Below are positions 10,601-21,800 of a stretch of 64,000 nucleotides of DNA, piece by piece (position 1 is the first letter of the stretch; every line of letters starts with the position of its first letter). The stretch is from assembly GCA_003116995.1 (NCBI GenBank), contig BDSL01000187.1, positions 25,572-89,571 of the forward strand. The letters run 5' to 3'. Made by a program: the position numbers and the translations under genes. A model generated the notes under the pieces. It was not told where the DNA came from and ran no database searches. It worked only from the letters and a program-made list of their open reading frames with translations. This stretch comes from Yamagishiella unicocca. Lineage: Eukaryota > Chlorophyta > Chlorophyceae > Chlamydomonadales > Volvocaceae.

Positions 10601-10792
10601 CGATTCGACGCGCCCTGCCAAACTTGTACCCACCTGTATCCCACTACTCCCCTACTCTAACATTTCGAAGCTTGTTGACTTGCCGAACTTGCTGCCAGGT
10701 GTGCCTCATCTCCATCCCCTTCTGAGCCCGGCCGTGGACAGCACCTTCGGGCCGCTCGACGCCTCAGACTTGCCAAAAGCCCTCTCCTAAGC

Positions 10793-10902
10793 TGACGAGG
10801 GCAGGATTTGAGCCCGCGCCCTTACGGACTAGTAGGTTTCCTTCCTGATACTGCACCAGGTAGTCCTGAAACTAGCGCCTCAGACCGCTCGGCCACCTCG
10901 TC
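10793..10902 (-). tRNA. tRNA-Leu (CAG) with intron, copy 1
   Basis: On the minus strand the acceptor stem GACGAGG pairs with CCTCGTC, followed by discriminator A. The D arm is GCCGAGCGGTCTGAGGC. The anticodon stem CTAGT/ACTAG encloses TT-CAG-G and an intron of about 28 nt after position 37. The long variable arm (TCCGTAAGGGC) is of class II type. The T arm GCGGG-CTCAAAT-CCTGC has C at position 54, where T is usual. Mature length is about 82 nt. A run of four T lies about 17 nt downstream, as for RNA polymerase III. The unusual T54C may lower function. Whether the intron sits exactly at 37/38 was judged by eye. Confidence 0.75.
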
Positions 10903-11200
10903 ATGCTACCCCTCGATGGCCTCATTGCAGTCGCTTCAGTCCAACGCGCACATTGTGTGTACACACGACTGGAGGGGGCGGGTGCGGAGGGGGGAGCGTG
11001 CAGCGGGGGGGGCGTCGGGGTTGACATGCTGGAGGAGCCGCATATCGCCGGATGTGACGCCGGTGTGGGGCTGCCATGCAGAGGCTTTCGCGGCCAGGGT
11101 ACTCGGGTGCGACATGTGTCGTAGAACACACCTGGAGTGGGAACCCTTACTCTTGCGCTTAACGTGCCTGCTTGCCCTGCGAAGGATCACAGTTGTTAGT

Positions 11201-11339
11201 GGGGAGCAGGGCCAGGGGGCGCTGCTTGGGGCGGTGGCGTCCGCTTTCTGCAGGGGCCTCCATTTCGGCGGACGGATCCAAGTGCGATATCGCGCGGATC
11301 CAGAGCGTGTTTGGATTCAAGCTCAGAGTTGCGGCGCAG
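11201..11339 (+). pseudogene. DapL fragment, internal exon (block B)
   Basis: The frame GEQGQGALLGAVASAFCRGL is followed after a one-base slip by ADGSKCDIARIQSVFGF and KLRVAAQ, ending at a donor-like gtacgg. It corresponds to the DapL stretch reading roughly EQGQGALREAIA, a short linker, then SDGAKCDI and on into the FG region. It overlaps the part carried by block A and differs from it, so it comes from a separate, older copy. The single-base break and lack of flanking exons make it a pseudogene fragment. It is repeated at 26126-26264. Confidence 0.65.
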
Positions 11340-11639
11340 GTACGGCCGGGCAGTGCTGCGCCGGAGTTGGAGTCCCGGTGGGGGGTGGCCACCGGGGCCC
11401 TAGGCGAGGTTGTGGGTGCCGGTACTGCCGTAGGTGGTGGTGGTGTCGGAGAACAGGTCTAGGAAGGTGGTCATGGTGCGGATGGAGGAATAGTTGGTGC
11501 TGAGGAACCGTCCGCCTTGCAGGGGAGGGAGCCCCGGGTGGTCTTGTGTCCACACCCTGCCTATGTCCTCCGCCTCATCGCCATTTCGCCCACCCTCTCC
11601 AAATCCATATCACCACAAAGTAACAACCCAACCGCCGCA

Positions 11640-12240
11640 ACCTCTCACAGGTCCGTCTCTTAGCGGATGCGTACGCCACCCATGGTGCGATCCGCAAGGT
11701 CACTCGCTTTGAGTAGCTGCGCTATGCTGTAGTCCTGGTGGGAAGAAACAGGGGGCCGCGGCGCGTTGGGGGGTTGTGTGTGCGAGCCGGTCTCTGTAAA
11801 GTGCTGCCATGGGCCTTGCACATTCCACAGGCTGCAGGGCCGCTGGGGACGGCGAGCAGCGACTGGATCGCGGAGTCACAGCTACTGGAGCTATGAGGTG
11901 AGGCGGAGGTGAGGCATGGCTCGCTAGCGCGTGGCGTATCTCATCAAACGGTTTTGACAGCTTTGCAAGGCGCGTTCGAATACGGTACGGGCTATGTGGT
12001 CCGAAACAGCACGTGGGACACCCTGCAGCTGTCGCGTGAGTCGGTCCTTACGTAGAGCCACCGTGCAGCTGGCAGGTCCACGGGCAGCATCGTTGTCGAT
12101 ACACTGTGCGTTACGACGGTGTCCCTGAGTTGCAAGGATTCGACTGGGCAAACGCCAGGTGGAAGTAAGGAAGCATAGGGAATACCGATTCCACGACAGG
12201 ATGACGGCGTTTTTTAACGCCATTTCCTCTTGAACATTCA
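11640..12240 (+). repeat. Dispersed repeat family F (copy in B)
   Basis: The stretch aligns by eye with 26575-27170 (copy B') and with the reverse complement of 55660-56280. Shared landmarks are the 'agctgcgct' stretch with 'gtagtcctgg', 'cagctactggagctatgagg', 'agcacgtgggac' and 'tgagtcggtccttac'. The minus-strand copy at 55.7 kb keeps the best open frame. No function is recognised. Confidence 0.6.
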
Positions 12241-12379
12241 TCGGTACCTATGATTTGTGAGGACACTGAGCAGCCCAGGGACGAAAGGGCAGTCCCATTC
12301 CTACTAGTCCAAGATACAGAGACGGCAGCCAGCCTTGCTGCTGTTTACATACGGATTGAGTAACCGCCACTGCCGCCGC

Positions 12380-12665
12380 CCCGACCCGGCCGCGCGTCAA
12401 GCGCTTCGTCCGCAGGGAGGAGTCGGACGACGGGCAGCTGTCTTTGGAGGTGGTGGAGCGGGTGGGTTGGTGGAGGATGGCAAGCGGGTGACCCTCAGCA
12501 GCGCCCCATCACCTTCCAAATGAGCAACCCCACGCCCAAGATGGAGTGTACGGCAGAGCAGCCGCTGACGTGGGCGGCTTCCTGGGCCACACCAACACCG
12601 TGACGGAGAAGAGGCTGGTGGCGGAGACGCTACTTGACATGACTGAGGACAGCCTGCGCTAGGGT
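12380..12665 (+). pseudogene. Gene fragment EESDDGQL...MSNPTPKME (unknown family)
   Basis: The sequence reads, across frame breaks, RREESDDGQLSLEVVE, then SAPSPF-MSNPTPKME and an ending EDSLR before a stop and a gtgagg-like donor. A second, better preserved version lies on the minus strand at 58240-58500, with CREESDDGQLLEVVV, SNPTLKMEEMLVAVAEALPD and GEDSLRQ before gtgagg. The two share gene structure, so they are diverged copies of one exon pair. The family is not recognised. Confidence 0.45.
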
Positions 12666-12669
12666 GAGG

Positions 12670-13285
12670 TGGCGGGAGGGGGCAGGTAGGGGGGCCAGGG
12701 AGGGGCGAGATGCCAGCAGCCGCAACACCGCCAACATGCGCACCACTGCCTGTGCGGCTGCCCGGCTGTCACATTACGAAGCAGATGTTGATCCGTCGTG
12801 GGAATCTATGCCTCGAATAGTTGTGAGGTTTGACGACTTGAATAGTCTGCGACGAGGAGCTTCATGACTCTGTCGTTCACCGGGTAATTACCGGTAGTCT
12901 AACCGTCCAGTGCGCATGCGGCACTCCAGTAACCTAATTAAGGGCGATATGTTAGCCTGAGTACATGCTGAATGCTTAAAACACCCGTGGATTTAGTGAA
13001 GCCGCTGCCCGGGAAATTCTAATATGCGATTGGTGGTCTGGAAAGTTGGAGGCGTGTGGAGTAGGAACCGGCGGGGTGAAATTAAGGAATGAAGGTCGGG
13101 TCTTTGTAAGAGGCAGGAAGCAAGGATACAAGAAAGGATGAATGTTACAGTAGTAGAGAAGACGTGAACGTATGAAGCCACGTACGCGGCATCAGGGGGC
13201 GGGGGGGAGGGGAGGGGCACTGGCGGCCGAGGGGCAGGCGGGGGGCGGGGCGGCGGCAGGGCTGGCACGGGGGCCACCGGGTAGG
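12670..13285. other. No gene recognised
   Basis: Purine-rich G tracts occur at 12670-12720 and 13190-13265 around an AT-richer middle. No supported coding exon was found. Confidence 0.4.
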
Positions 13286-13289
13286 GGCA

Positions 13290-13680
13290 GGAGCTTCACT
13301 TTGCGGAGGTTGAGCTGCTGTCCCGACGCGGCGTGGAAGGCGTCCATGGTAGCCAGGAAGCGGGGGACGTCCGCGGCATCCCGGAGGAGGGGGGTGCGGT
13401 CATCCGCGTACTGGGAGGCGGTGAGGCGGAGGTCGGCGAGGGAGATGCCGATGGCTTCATGCTGCAGCCAGGAGAGGAGGGCCTGGCCGGGAGCGAGGTA
13501 GAGGAGGGGCGCAGCCGGGCAGCCCTGTCGAACGCCGGCAGTGATTGGAACCCAGCCGGACAGGTGGCCATTGACGAGGGCGGCAGAGCGGGTGCCCCCG
13601 AGCAGGCGTTGCACCCAGGCAAGGCAGCCAGGGCCCACACCCATGGCATCCAGGCATTCCTGGTGCTGCTGCAGAGTACG
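13290..13680 (-). pseudogene. LINE (L1-type) reverse transcriptase fragment
   Basis: The minus-strand frame carries RLLGGTRSAALVNGHLSGWV, then GVRQGCPAAPLLYL and LTASQYADDRTPLLRDAADV, followed by FHAASGQQLNLRKVKLLPL. These are the palm motifs of non-LTR retrotransposon reverse transcriptase, including the catalytic YADD. The fragment covers only the palm region. It begins abruptly, upstream on its strand, at a 23-bp tandem repeat and ends in low-complexity Pro/Ala sequence. There is no endonuclease or full-length ORF2. It fits a 5'-truncated, broken insertion. The reading frame itself is uninterrupted over about 120 residues. Confidence 0.8.
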
Positions 13681-13689
13681 TAGTTCGAG

Positions 13690-13801
13690 TTTGCGCAGCA
13701 CCAAATACGTAGTTTGCGCAGCACCAAATACGTAGTTTGCGCAGCACCAAATACGTAGTTTGCGCAGCACCAAATACGTAGTTTGCGCAGCACCAAATAC
13801 G
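13690..13801. repeat. 23-bp tandem repeat, about 4.9 copies
   Basis: The unit 'tttgcgcagcaccaaatacg' followed by 'tag' is repeated head to tail without variation until the last copy, which changes to 'cggcc'. It abuts the truncated end of the LINE fragment, so it may have arisen at the insertion junction. Confidence 0.95.
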
Positions 13802-14944
13802 GCCGCTGTGCTGAGGAATCGCGTTGAGCTGCCGGTACTCGCGCTGCATTAGGCATTACACCGGTACAAGCGAAGGCGCCGGGACTACCTGGCGTGGTGG
13901 ATCCGAAACCAAAGGCAGCTGTCGCCTGGCGGCGCTGACGACCCAAACGCGGGGCTCGCAGCGACCTACGCGCCGAAAGGACGTGAACAGCGCCACCAGG
14001 CTCTCCGAAACCGCCAGCCGTACGATGGTGTCCCAGCACCAGCTCGAAAGGATGAGGCGACGGGAGCGGCGAGCCGTCGGGTCGTATGTGCAGCGGACTT
14101 GGTGCCGGCCTGCGCGGGCGGCAGCGGTGCATTGTCGGAACACAGCGCACGAACCAGGAGGGCAGAGCCGCGCGAATTTCGGAGCTAACGCTGCTGGGCG
14201 TTGCTTGGTGGCACGCGTGGGGGTTTAAAGAGAATCCGTGAATCCACGCGTGGGGGACCCGCTGAGAGCGAAACACGTGTGCCTGTACCGCGCCGCCTGG
14301 GTTATATGCTGGCAACAGGCCTGGATTACGTGTAAGTAGCCGGCTGGGGTTATGTGCTAGCAACATTCAGGCGCTGCGGCGAGTGCGGAGGTCCTTGTGA
14401 TGGCCCCAGCATGATGCCTCCGTGTGGCCGGAGACGACCTTTTATGATGAGTCCCTCTTATCTTCGCACGTAGTTAGCAAGCCGTATCCGCATCCAGCCC
14501 CCACCCAACCCCACGCCTCAACAGCGCAGGTGGGACCACCAAACTAATTACCCGGAGGTTCCGTGTGCCTCGCTGGTTATCGTGACACACCCCCTGCAGC
14601 TTACTCAGGTGCAGCGGCTCTTGCCAGCAAAGGGGCGCTGGGGCAGCAAGTGTGGCGCCGCCGGCGCCAGCACGCCAGGGGCGGTCAGTCGGCCCCAGCG
14701 CCGCCACCTGCACCGTGGCCGCCGTTGGGGCAGGCGGCCTCTGAGGCGATTGCCGCATCACCGTCGACGCGAAGACGACGGCACCGTTGGACCTGACGAC
14801 CGGATGGTGGACAGAGAGGGGGAGTCAGCAACCGTAAGCTGCACGTGTGTAATTGAATACTCTACTCAGTACGGCACCTCAGACGGTGCTAGCCATTTTC
14901 CTTTACGGGCACGTTCATTGTTTGTTATCGCGGCCATATGTCAC
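13802..14944. other. No gene recognised
   Basis: Short open frames on both strands have no motif. At 14230-14300 the motif 'agagaatccgtgaatccacg' resembles one at 54815-54840, which suggests scattered transposon ends. Confidence 0.35.
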
Positions 14945-15205
14945 CGATAACCATACATGGTCTTCGCCGCCACGCTCTGCTGCGAGCGGCGCGTAGTCTC
15001 GCGGGCGGAGAGCTCCCGCCACAAGTCCGCCGGGAGGTGCTGCAGCAGCAATCCCGTATCGTTCTCGCCTGTCTACGAAAATAACACCTTTCCTATCCTG
15101 GCGGTGCTGTCCAAGGTCAGTTTTCTCCCGACCATCGAGTGCGAGTACACGTGTCCGAGGACGTGTGACGATTGACGCATTTCGTCGTTTGTTGAGCGTG
15201 CCGAC
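14945..15205 (+). repeat. Dispersed repeat family E (diverged copy)
   Basis: The stretch shares 'acacctttcc-atcctggc' and 'tgctgtccaaggtc', then a 'cacgtg-ccgaggacg' motif and 'gacgcatt-cgtcgtt', with 33640-33770. The minus strand of both also keeps a DLGQH-Q-KG peptide, so coding polarity is undecided. Confidence 0.5.
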
Positions 15206-16330
15206 ATTCCCTGTGCTCACGACAGCTCCAATTGCTTGCCAGATTTCCCTCCCCAGCCCCACCTACATGTCCTCGAGGCGCGTGCAAGACCTCCGAAGCT
15301 ATGGACCATTAAAAGCTCGGAGTTCGACTCAGCAGGTCCCATTCGGCTCGCTTGGCAGCCCAATCCAGCAGCGAGCCCTCCTGTAAACGTAGACAGAGCA
15401 GGAACGAATAAGTTCGGGGCACGGCGGTTTTGGTCCCTCCCCCCCCGCTCGGTTTGTCCACTCCCCACCTAAACCCGTTATCCCCCTTTTCCTCCCCCGT
15501 GCCCACCTACCCTGACTGCGTTCCCCTCCAGCACCACTGCTCCACCAGTAGTAGCGCGGCCCGCAATACCCAGCACGCCCTACTAAACGGAGATAACGAA
15601 CACAGCACGCATACGATTCCCCCGCCCTTCCCTACCACGAGCGCCCGTCACCGCCGCTGGCCCCTGCGTGTTCCGCCAGCGTCAGGTGCCACCCCACCAC
15701 TGGCCGCATGAGGCCCACAGAGCGCGCCCAAGCGTATCATGGCAGCGGCGGTCGCCAGCGCCGACTACTACAAGAAGGATGGACTAGCGGAGTTGCTGAA
15801 GCAGGTAGACAGCGGGGTGGGGCGGAACAAGGAGTGCGGGAGCAGCCGTAGAAGCAAGCTGCTCTGACAGCAGAGGCACCTGCATGATTCTTCCTGGTCG
15901 TAGTGGAAAAGCAAGGTAGGTCGCACTGCCGGCAAAGGAGCGAGCAGCCGCTGTCCAGGAGCCATTCGCACACCGCCTGCTGCCCCGCGAGTGTTGCCTG
16001 TGGCCCCCAAAGCTGTCCTGCCTGCTCCAACTGTCTTGAAGCGGTATCAACCACGAAAGACATCATGATACCATGTTGGTATGTTCGTTAGGGCCATGGA
16101 CTTCGTGGGCAACGCCAGCAGCAGAATGCGTTATGCGAGTACCGGATCGGAGTTGGTAGAGTTAGATAGATATCTCAAAGGTCTGCGAAGAGGAACTGCA
16201 TGACGGTGCCAATTGAAATGCCGGAAGGCCAACCGTACTGCAGATAGGAGATAGCCCTAGTTAAGACTAAAGCTCGAGTATCTCAACCAAACGAATCATA
16301 AAATGTGACACCCGCCTGCCCTATCTCGGC
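15206..16330. other. No gene recognised
   Basis: C-rich tracts and short open frames only. A stretch near 15625-15700 ('ccctaccacgagcgcccgtc') resembles 55230-55260. Nothing was identified. Confidence 0.35.
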
Positions 16331-16684
16331 TTGTGGAAGAAGCAGAAGGCAGCGCAGGAACACAAAACTTATTGCATATTCAGCTGTTACATGTCGCTGC
16401 CTGCATCTTTGAGCAAGATTGCGAAGGACAGCACCATTAACGGTATGCTAAGGCTACAGCAACAGGTTGCGGTACTGCTGCCGATGGACGGTAGGATGGC
16501 GCGAACGGCAACCGGATACCAGCAAATTGAGTTGCTGCGCAAGAACCTGGCTCTCAGCGCGATGTTGATGCCAACCAACGCCAGCGATGAGGTTCTGCTG
16601 GTCCCAAAGGTAATCAAGGCCCCAGTCGTGGTTGCTGACGTCTGCGTTCGGTCAAACGGTGCTTCCACGAGCGGAATGCTATAG
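16331..16684 (+). repeat. Diverged copy of the VPKVIKA conserved-peptide repeat
   Basis: The frame reads YQQIELLRKNLALS, then VLLVPKVIKAPVVVADVCVR and SNGAST, paralleling 10366-10560 and 25290-25490. DNA divergence from those two is much greater than the divergence between them. It is the oldest of the three copies in the window. Confidence 0.5.
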
Positions 16685-17087
16685 TATGAGGGGGTTATTG
16701 AGGAGAAATCCGTGGTCCGGCACGCAAAGAGGGAAGGGTGGGGGCTGATGTGAGGAAGCAGGGACACGCTTAGCATGGGATGACCGGCTAAGGGAAAAGG
16801 GGGCCTAGGAGGCACTCGTAGGAGGACGTGGGCCGCTGCCGGGAAGAGCACTTGCTCCCTCCCTACCACGGTGGGGGGCTCCTGCACCTGCCCGCCGTCT
16901 GCTTGGACAGCGGCACGGAAGCTGCAGCCGCGTCATGTTTTGCGACGCGGGCGGGGGAGCCAGGTTGCTGCGAGTTTCGGGCGGGACTTGGGGCGGGGCG
17001 TATGGGTGGAGAGAGGGCTCCTATCGCGATGGCCACCGCCCACTCACTCCGCGCTGCAAAGGACGTGCTGCATCTCCCTTTCCCCAG
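16685..17087. other. No gene recognised upstream of DapL remnant
   Basis: GC-rich sequence ending in a pyrimidine tract and 'tccccag' just before the first DapL exon piece. It may be former intron sequence. Confidence 0.4.
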
Positions 17088-18215
17088 GCACCTTGCACGT
17101 AAACCGAAGCTGGGACTTCAGCAAGCTGCACGCGAGCTGCCTGGTTCCCGAGGCGCGAATGAACCTGTGTGGATGAACCCGCTGGCCCCGCATTCGCAGT
17201 CGACTGCGAAGAAAACCGCCCGGGTATTGTTGCGGCTGGATTGAAGGGTTGCGAGGCCCTCCGGGGACTCCACGGGGCGCGGTGCACCAAACACACGAAC
17301 ATCGCACGACCGCAACGCCCCCATTCCGCCAACCGAACGCGCTGCATCGCTGCGCGGTGCCAGCGTGCTGCGTCTCTCCGTGCCCTGCACCCTTTGCTCC
17401 CCGGATCCCGCTCCTCCCCTACCCCTGCAGTCCCCAGCTTCCCCTACCTCTCCCGAGCTGCTCCAACTGCCGCAATTGCTGTACGTGTCCCCGCTCGTCC
17501 ACAGATCGCTCGCCGCCGCAAGGCCCACCAGGAGAAGCACCTCGACGCCAAGGTACGACACGCACCGCTTCTCTACACTGTCGTACACGTTACGACACTC
17601 TTCGGTACTAAGCCTTCCACCGTACCATGTTCCACGCGAAGCGCCTCCCCTCTCATTCCCGGTGTCTGCTCTTACCATATTGCGGGCCCGGGCGGAGGGC
17701 CGCCGCCGCCGGTAGTCGCTTGCTGTCGCCTGACGGGCCTTATCGGTCGGACCTGGTGGGGCTGGACGAGGCGCATTGCGTTGTTCCCACGTTGGGGAGT
17801 CTTGTGTCACAGCAGTCGCTCCCGCGACCGCACGCCCACCCGCCAGATCACCTCCCTGGGCATCGGCGACACCACGGAGCCGCTGCCCGGGTACATCGCG
17901 GACGCCACGGCGGACGCGGCGACCGGACTGGCCACACGTGAGTGAGGGCTACAGCGGGTGGGGTGGGGGGCGGGGACGCCTGCTTGCACGTGCCAGTTGT
18001 TAGACCCGTGCTCCACCTGGCGAAGGCTCCTCCCAGCCGTCCAGACCACCCTGCGTGACCGCCTTCTCCTGCGAATCCTTTCGGGTTCTGCTGCCGGCCG
18101 CTCTACTTGAGCTGCCCTCCTTTGCCCCGGTGCCCACTCCTGCCGTCGCTGCAGGTAGGACAAGGAGCAGGGCCAGGGGGCGCTGCGTGAGGCGGTGCCG
18201 GCCACTTCTACACGG
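17088..18215 (+). pseudogene. LL-diaminopimelate aminotransferase fragment (block A' copy)
   Basis: The exon set is the same as in block A, with one more complete 5' piece. A good acceptor (tttccccag) is followed by HVNRSWDFSKLHASCLVPE at 17088-17152. Then come IARRRKAHQEKHLDAK at 17505-17552, ITSLGIGDTTEPLPGYIADA from 17847, and DKEQGQGALREAV from about 18158. This copy keeps the GIGDTT aspartate that copy 1 has lost, but shares the 4-base GAGT duplication stop (17943-17945) and the one-base loss in ATFYTGL. It also carries a TAG where copy 1 has TAC. Shared lesions show the gene fragment was already dead before the segmental duplication. Confidence 0.8.
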
Positions 18216-18730
18216 GCTTGCCCGGGCCGGGATCGCCCTCCCTGGAGCCGGCACTCAAGCCTGCATCAGGACCCGGCTCCAGGACCCGGGCGAAGTCGCT
18301 GGCAGCGGTGGTGGCGGCAGCACGGGCGGATCAGGATGTGCGGGACCCAGAAGGAGTAGAAGGCGGGGAACGGGACGATTGCTGCGCGGGGTGGCTGCAG
18401 CACCACCACCACCAATGCAGCAGTGCTGAGGAGGCCGACGCCGCGCTCGCTGGGCCTGCCAGGGTGCGCTGGTGCTGGTGCTGGGTGAGGGCGGCGAGCA
18501 GGAGCAGCCTCCGAGGATCGGTGAGCTGGAAGGGCGGTGAGGGCAGGGCTGGAAGGGTGAGGAGCGGGCAGCAGGGGTTAGGGCCGCTGGCGCTGTGCTG
18601 ACGGTGCGTGCTGTGGGACATTGGGAGGAACCCGCATACGAGTGCAGCTTGCCTACTGGCTGCTCGAGGAGCACCCACAACGCGGCGATGGCGGTGCGGC
18701 AGCGCTTGATGTGGGGCTCAGCGCGTGGTG
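17120..18730 (+). repeat. Segmental duplication block A' (copy 2)
   Basis: Near-identical partner of 1-1583. Homology must extend left of 17120, but copy 1 is cut by the window edge. It ends at the same 'cgcgtggtg' and is followed by single-copy sequence that leads into the spliced gene at 18881. Confidence 0.9.
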
Positions 18731-18880
18731 GTTGAGGCGCGAGTGTGTGCCTGAAGCAATGGAGTCGTCAACTTGAGTGCTGCATGCCTGTATGTGTTGA
18801 GCGATGATCCCTTCAAGTGTACACGATCCCATCCCGTCTCGCCTCGCTTTGCGTGCTTACTTGCCCTCCCCCAAATGCAG

Positions 18881-21800
18881 CCACCATCCGGTGGGCACGG
18901 GAAGGTGCAGACCACCCATGATGTGCTCGCCGGGCCGCGGACGCTACAGCCGGACATGCCGCGCAACAACCGCGTTCGGCACATCGGGTTTTGGACTCTG
19001 CACAGCCAGACGCGCAGCCACACGGTGTACCATGATTCCGGGAGCACCATGAGGAGCACCACGGAGCGCACCACGGAGCGCACCACGGAGCGCACCACGG
19101 AGCGCACCACGGAGCGCACCACGGAGCGCACCACGGAGCGCACCACGGAGCGCACCACGGAGCGCACCACGGAGCGCACCACGGAGCGCATGCCGGTTGT
19201 GGCGGTCACGCAGCTCGGTGGCCGCCCGGTCGCCTTGTTCCAGGACCAGGACATGGCGATGCTGTCGGGGAACTCGACCGCCTTCGGGTACCTCTCTACG
19301 GCGGACACTGGGCTCTCCGACGCGTTGCGGTACACGGACGCGGTTGAGGAGTCGCTGCAGCAGCTGGAGCCGCTGGAGCAGCGGGAGCCCCGCAGGCTGG
19401 CCCCGGTACGATACGGTATGTACGACTGACCGGTACGGCACGTGCAGTTAACCGGTACTGTGTATGGGTACAAGCCCCTGGTGAACCCGACGGAGATGAC
19501 CGATGCCCTGTTTGGCCTCATCGGCAAGCACCTCGGTGAGTCTCCGGTTCATTAAGGTGGCCATCAGGGGGCACTATGGATATGTTGTGTTGTACAGCTA
19601 GGGAATGGCAAGGCTGGGTTGAACCTTTGGGTAGCAGGCAGCTTTGGGAATGGAAAGGCGAGAGCCTGTAAGAGGGAGGAACCATAGCGAAGCCTTGCCG
19701 GCGGACAGAGGGCGTGTTGCACTCTGCCTGCGATTTGGTTGCCGTGCGTTCAGGCCTCCCAGTCGTGAGCGGCGCCCATGCCGCAGTTGGCTGCAGGCAT
19801 GCATTGTGTCTGTTCGGTACTGCGCCAAGTAAGCTGTTTATCGGAAAATGTCACGCTGCTTGTGTCCTTGTATTGTTCTTGCACAGGAAAGGAGGGGCCC
19901 CTGTACGAACAGGACGTCCTTGCGATCGTGCTACAGCAGGTTGGCGAGGGCCCGACGGACGTGCGCCTCGAGTCGATGGGGCCCATGGAGGCAAAGACGC
20001 TCTTCTACATGCAGCAGCACTGGATGGAGGAACTGGAGAAGGAGCTGCAGGGACTCGGTTTGCGGATCAGAGATGGCGCCAAGTTCGTTCGCCGGCCCGG
20101 GTCGCACCATCTTCGGGCTGTGCCTTTCCCACTTGGTCAAAAATCACTTCAAGCATCCCCTGCACTCGCCCAAGCTCGCCACGCTGCCCAAGAAAGGTAG
20201 GGCTCTTTTCCCGGCATCTCCCAAGTTTGGCCATCGGCGCTTTCCCTTTCACCAGAGACCCTTCTCTGTCGCGTGCTGTCCTTGCAGGGCGCCAGTTCTA
20301 CGCGCCGGTGGAGGGCGTCCTGCTGGCGGCTCCGCTCAAGTACCTGCTCCTGGGCCCCAACTGGGACCGGGCTCTGCTGTGGTGGAACCAGTGCGTGCAA
20401 GAGCTCCTTGCGCGCCCCTGCCTACCCCCGGGCGAGCACTGGGTGCACGAGGAGCTTGGGCCCTTTGTGGTTGTCCGCCCTGGCACATCCGCCGATGCGC
20501 GCCCCGGCAACGAGATATGCCCGCATTTGTCTACGAGTTCCCGCTCTTTCGGACCCTCCAGGACAAGGTTTTCAAGGTGGGTGACGCAACAGCCACGCGG
20601 ACACCTCGATGTGCAGTGTCTTTTCTTAATGGCGTGGGTGTGTTTGTTGCAGCTGCGCTGCTGTGGGAGCAGCGTGCTCACCACGGAGGACGTGGAGGCG
20701 GAGTACGGCGAGGAGTTCCAGCGAGTGGACGAGATGCGCGCGGCTGAGGGCCGGAGCGCCAAGCTGGCGGCGAAGGTGGCAGCCCTCGGTGACGAGATCG
20801 GCGAGGGGCATGTCGAGGGGCCGGAGGGTGCGTATTGCAGAACAGCGCTCTGTTAGTCATGCGGTGCCCCTTCGTGAATCCTTTCCCCGCCGGCCCCCTT
20901 CCACCCCGTCTGCAGTTCCGACAGCGCCGTCGGGTGACGTCCAGGTGCGCAACCCCACGCACCTGAAGGTCATTCGCGGCAAGCCCGCCCTCCCATTGGC
21001 CGAGCGAGCCGCGGGCGACAAGTCCATCCTGTCCATCGCCTCCGCGTTGTACCACCCTATGCTGCCGCTGTTCCTGGGCTCCCGGGCAGTCAAATCGGCC
21101 GTCTCACCTGACGGCCGGGACGTGACATATGTGAGGACGTTGAGAGGGAGGACTTACTGACAGCGGAGACGCGGAGCGCGCGGGGAAGGGACTTTATGTG
21201 GGGGTTTTATGTGCCGGTGCCGGGCGAGAAGATGTGATAGCCCCGTGAGGTCGAGTGTGAACATGTATCCCGTTGGTGCGTTGACAATGGTGGAAGCTTG
21301 AAAGCATTGTCATTTGCCTGTCCCTGTTTTGCAGCTCTACATCCATGACGACGCGGTCGCTGGGAAGCAGCCGGACACCATCAGCTACCTGCAGAAGGGG
21401 AAGGTGATCGACACGGCGCAGGGTGTGGCCCGTGTGGTGGCCGCGCGAGACGCGATGTCGTGCGCGCCGCCTTTCGCGCGTGGTGACATGGCCATCAAGG
21501 CCATGGTGCGCGTGCACGAGCGCCGCACCCAGCCTGCCAGTGCGCGCCTCGAAGTCCTGCGCGGGGCTGAGGTCGTGAGCCAGGCCACTGCCAGGGGTGA
21601 GCGCTGCTACAACGCCGCTGGCTTGGCGTGGCTTGGAACCCCCTCTTCGGTGGCCCTGCACTCCAGCGCCTGCTGACCGCGGGCTTCCGGTACCCTGAGC
21701 TGGGTGGCGGCAGCAGCAGTAGCAGCGGACAGCCGCCACCGTCTGCCCCGGACTTGTTCTTCGGGGTCGACGCAGCCCGCCCGGGTGTGCCGCACGGAAA

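Larger units (their letters stand above)
8417..12348 (+). repeat. Segmental duplication block B (copy 1)
   Basis: The block is closely matched by 23572-27274. Shared borders are 'acggtgtttagcg' on the left and 'gtttac' on the right. Copy 2 lacks about 9335-9555. Contents are the recombinase pseudogene, a conserved-peptide repeat (10366-10560), tRNA-Leu, a DapL fragment and repeat family F. A fragment of the block (about 9748-9903) recurs at 63478-63610. Confidence 0.9.

Noticed and set aside
10808..11503. 231-residue plus-strand frame in block B
   Set aside because: It overlaps the antisense of the tRNA-Leu gene and only one part matches DapL in frame. It is an accidental open frame.
19406..19447. 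A 42-bp GT-AG intron that would remove the stop at 19427
   Set aside because: Too short for a spliceosomal intron. A recent small insertion or a true stop is more likely.
21597..21666. A 70-bp intron to repair the frame near the end of the unknown gene
   Set aside because: GT and AG are present, but joining leaves the wrong phase and meets a stop at once.
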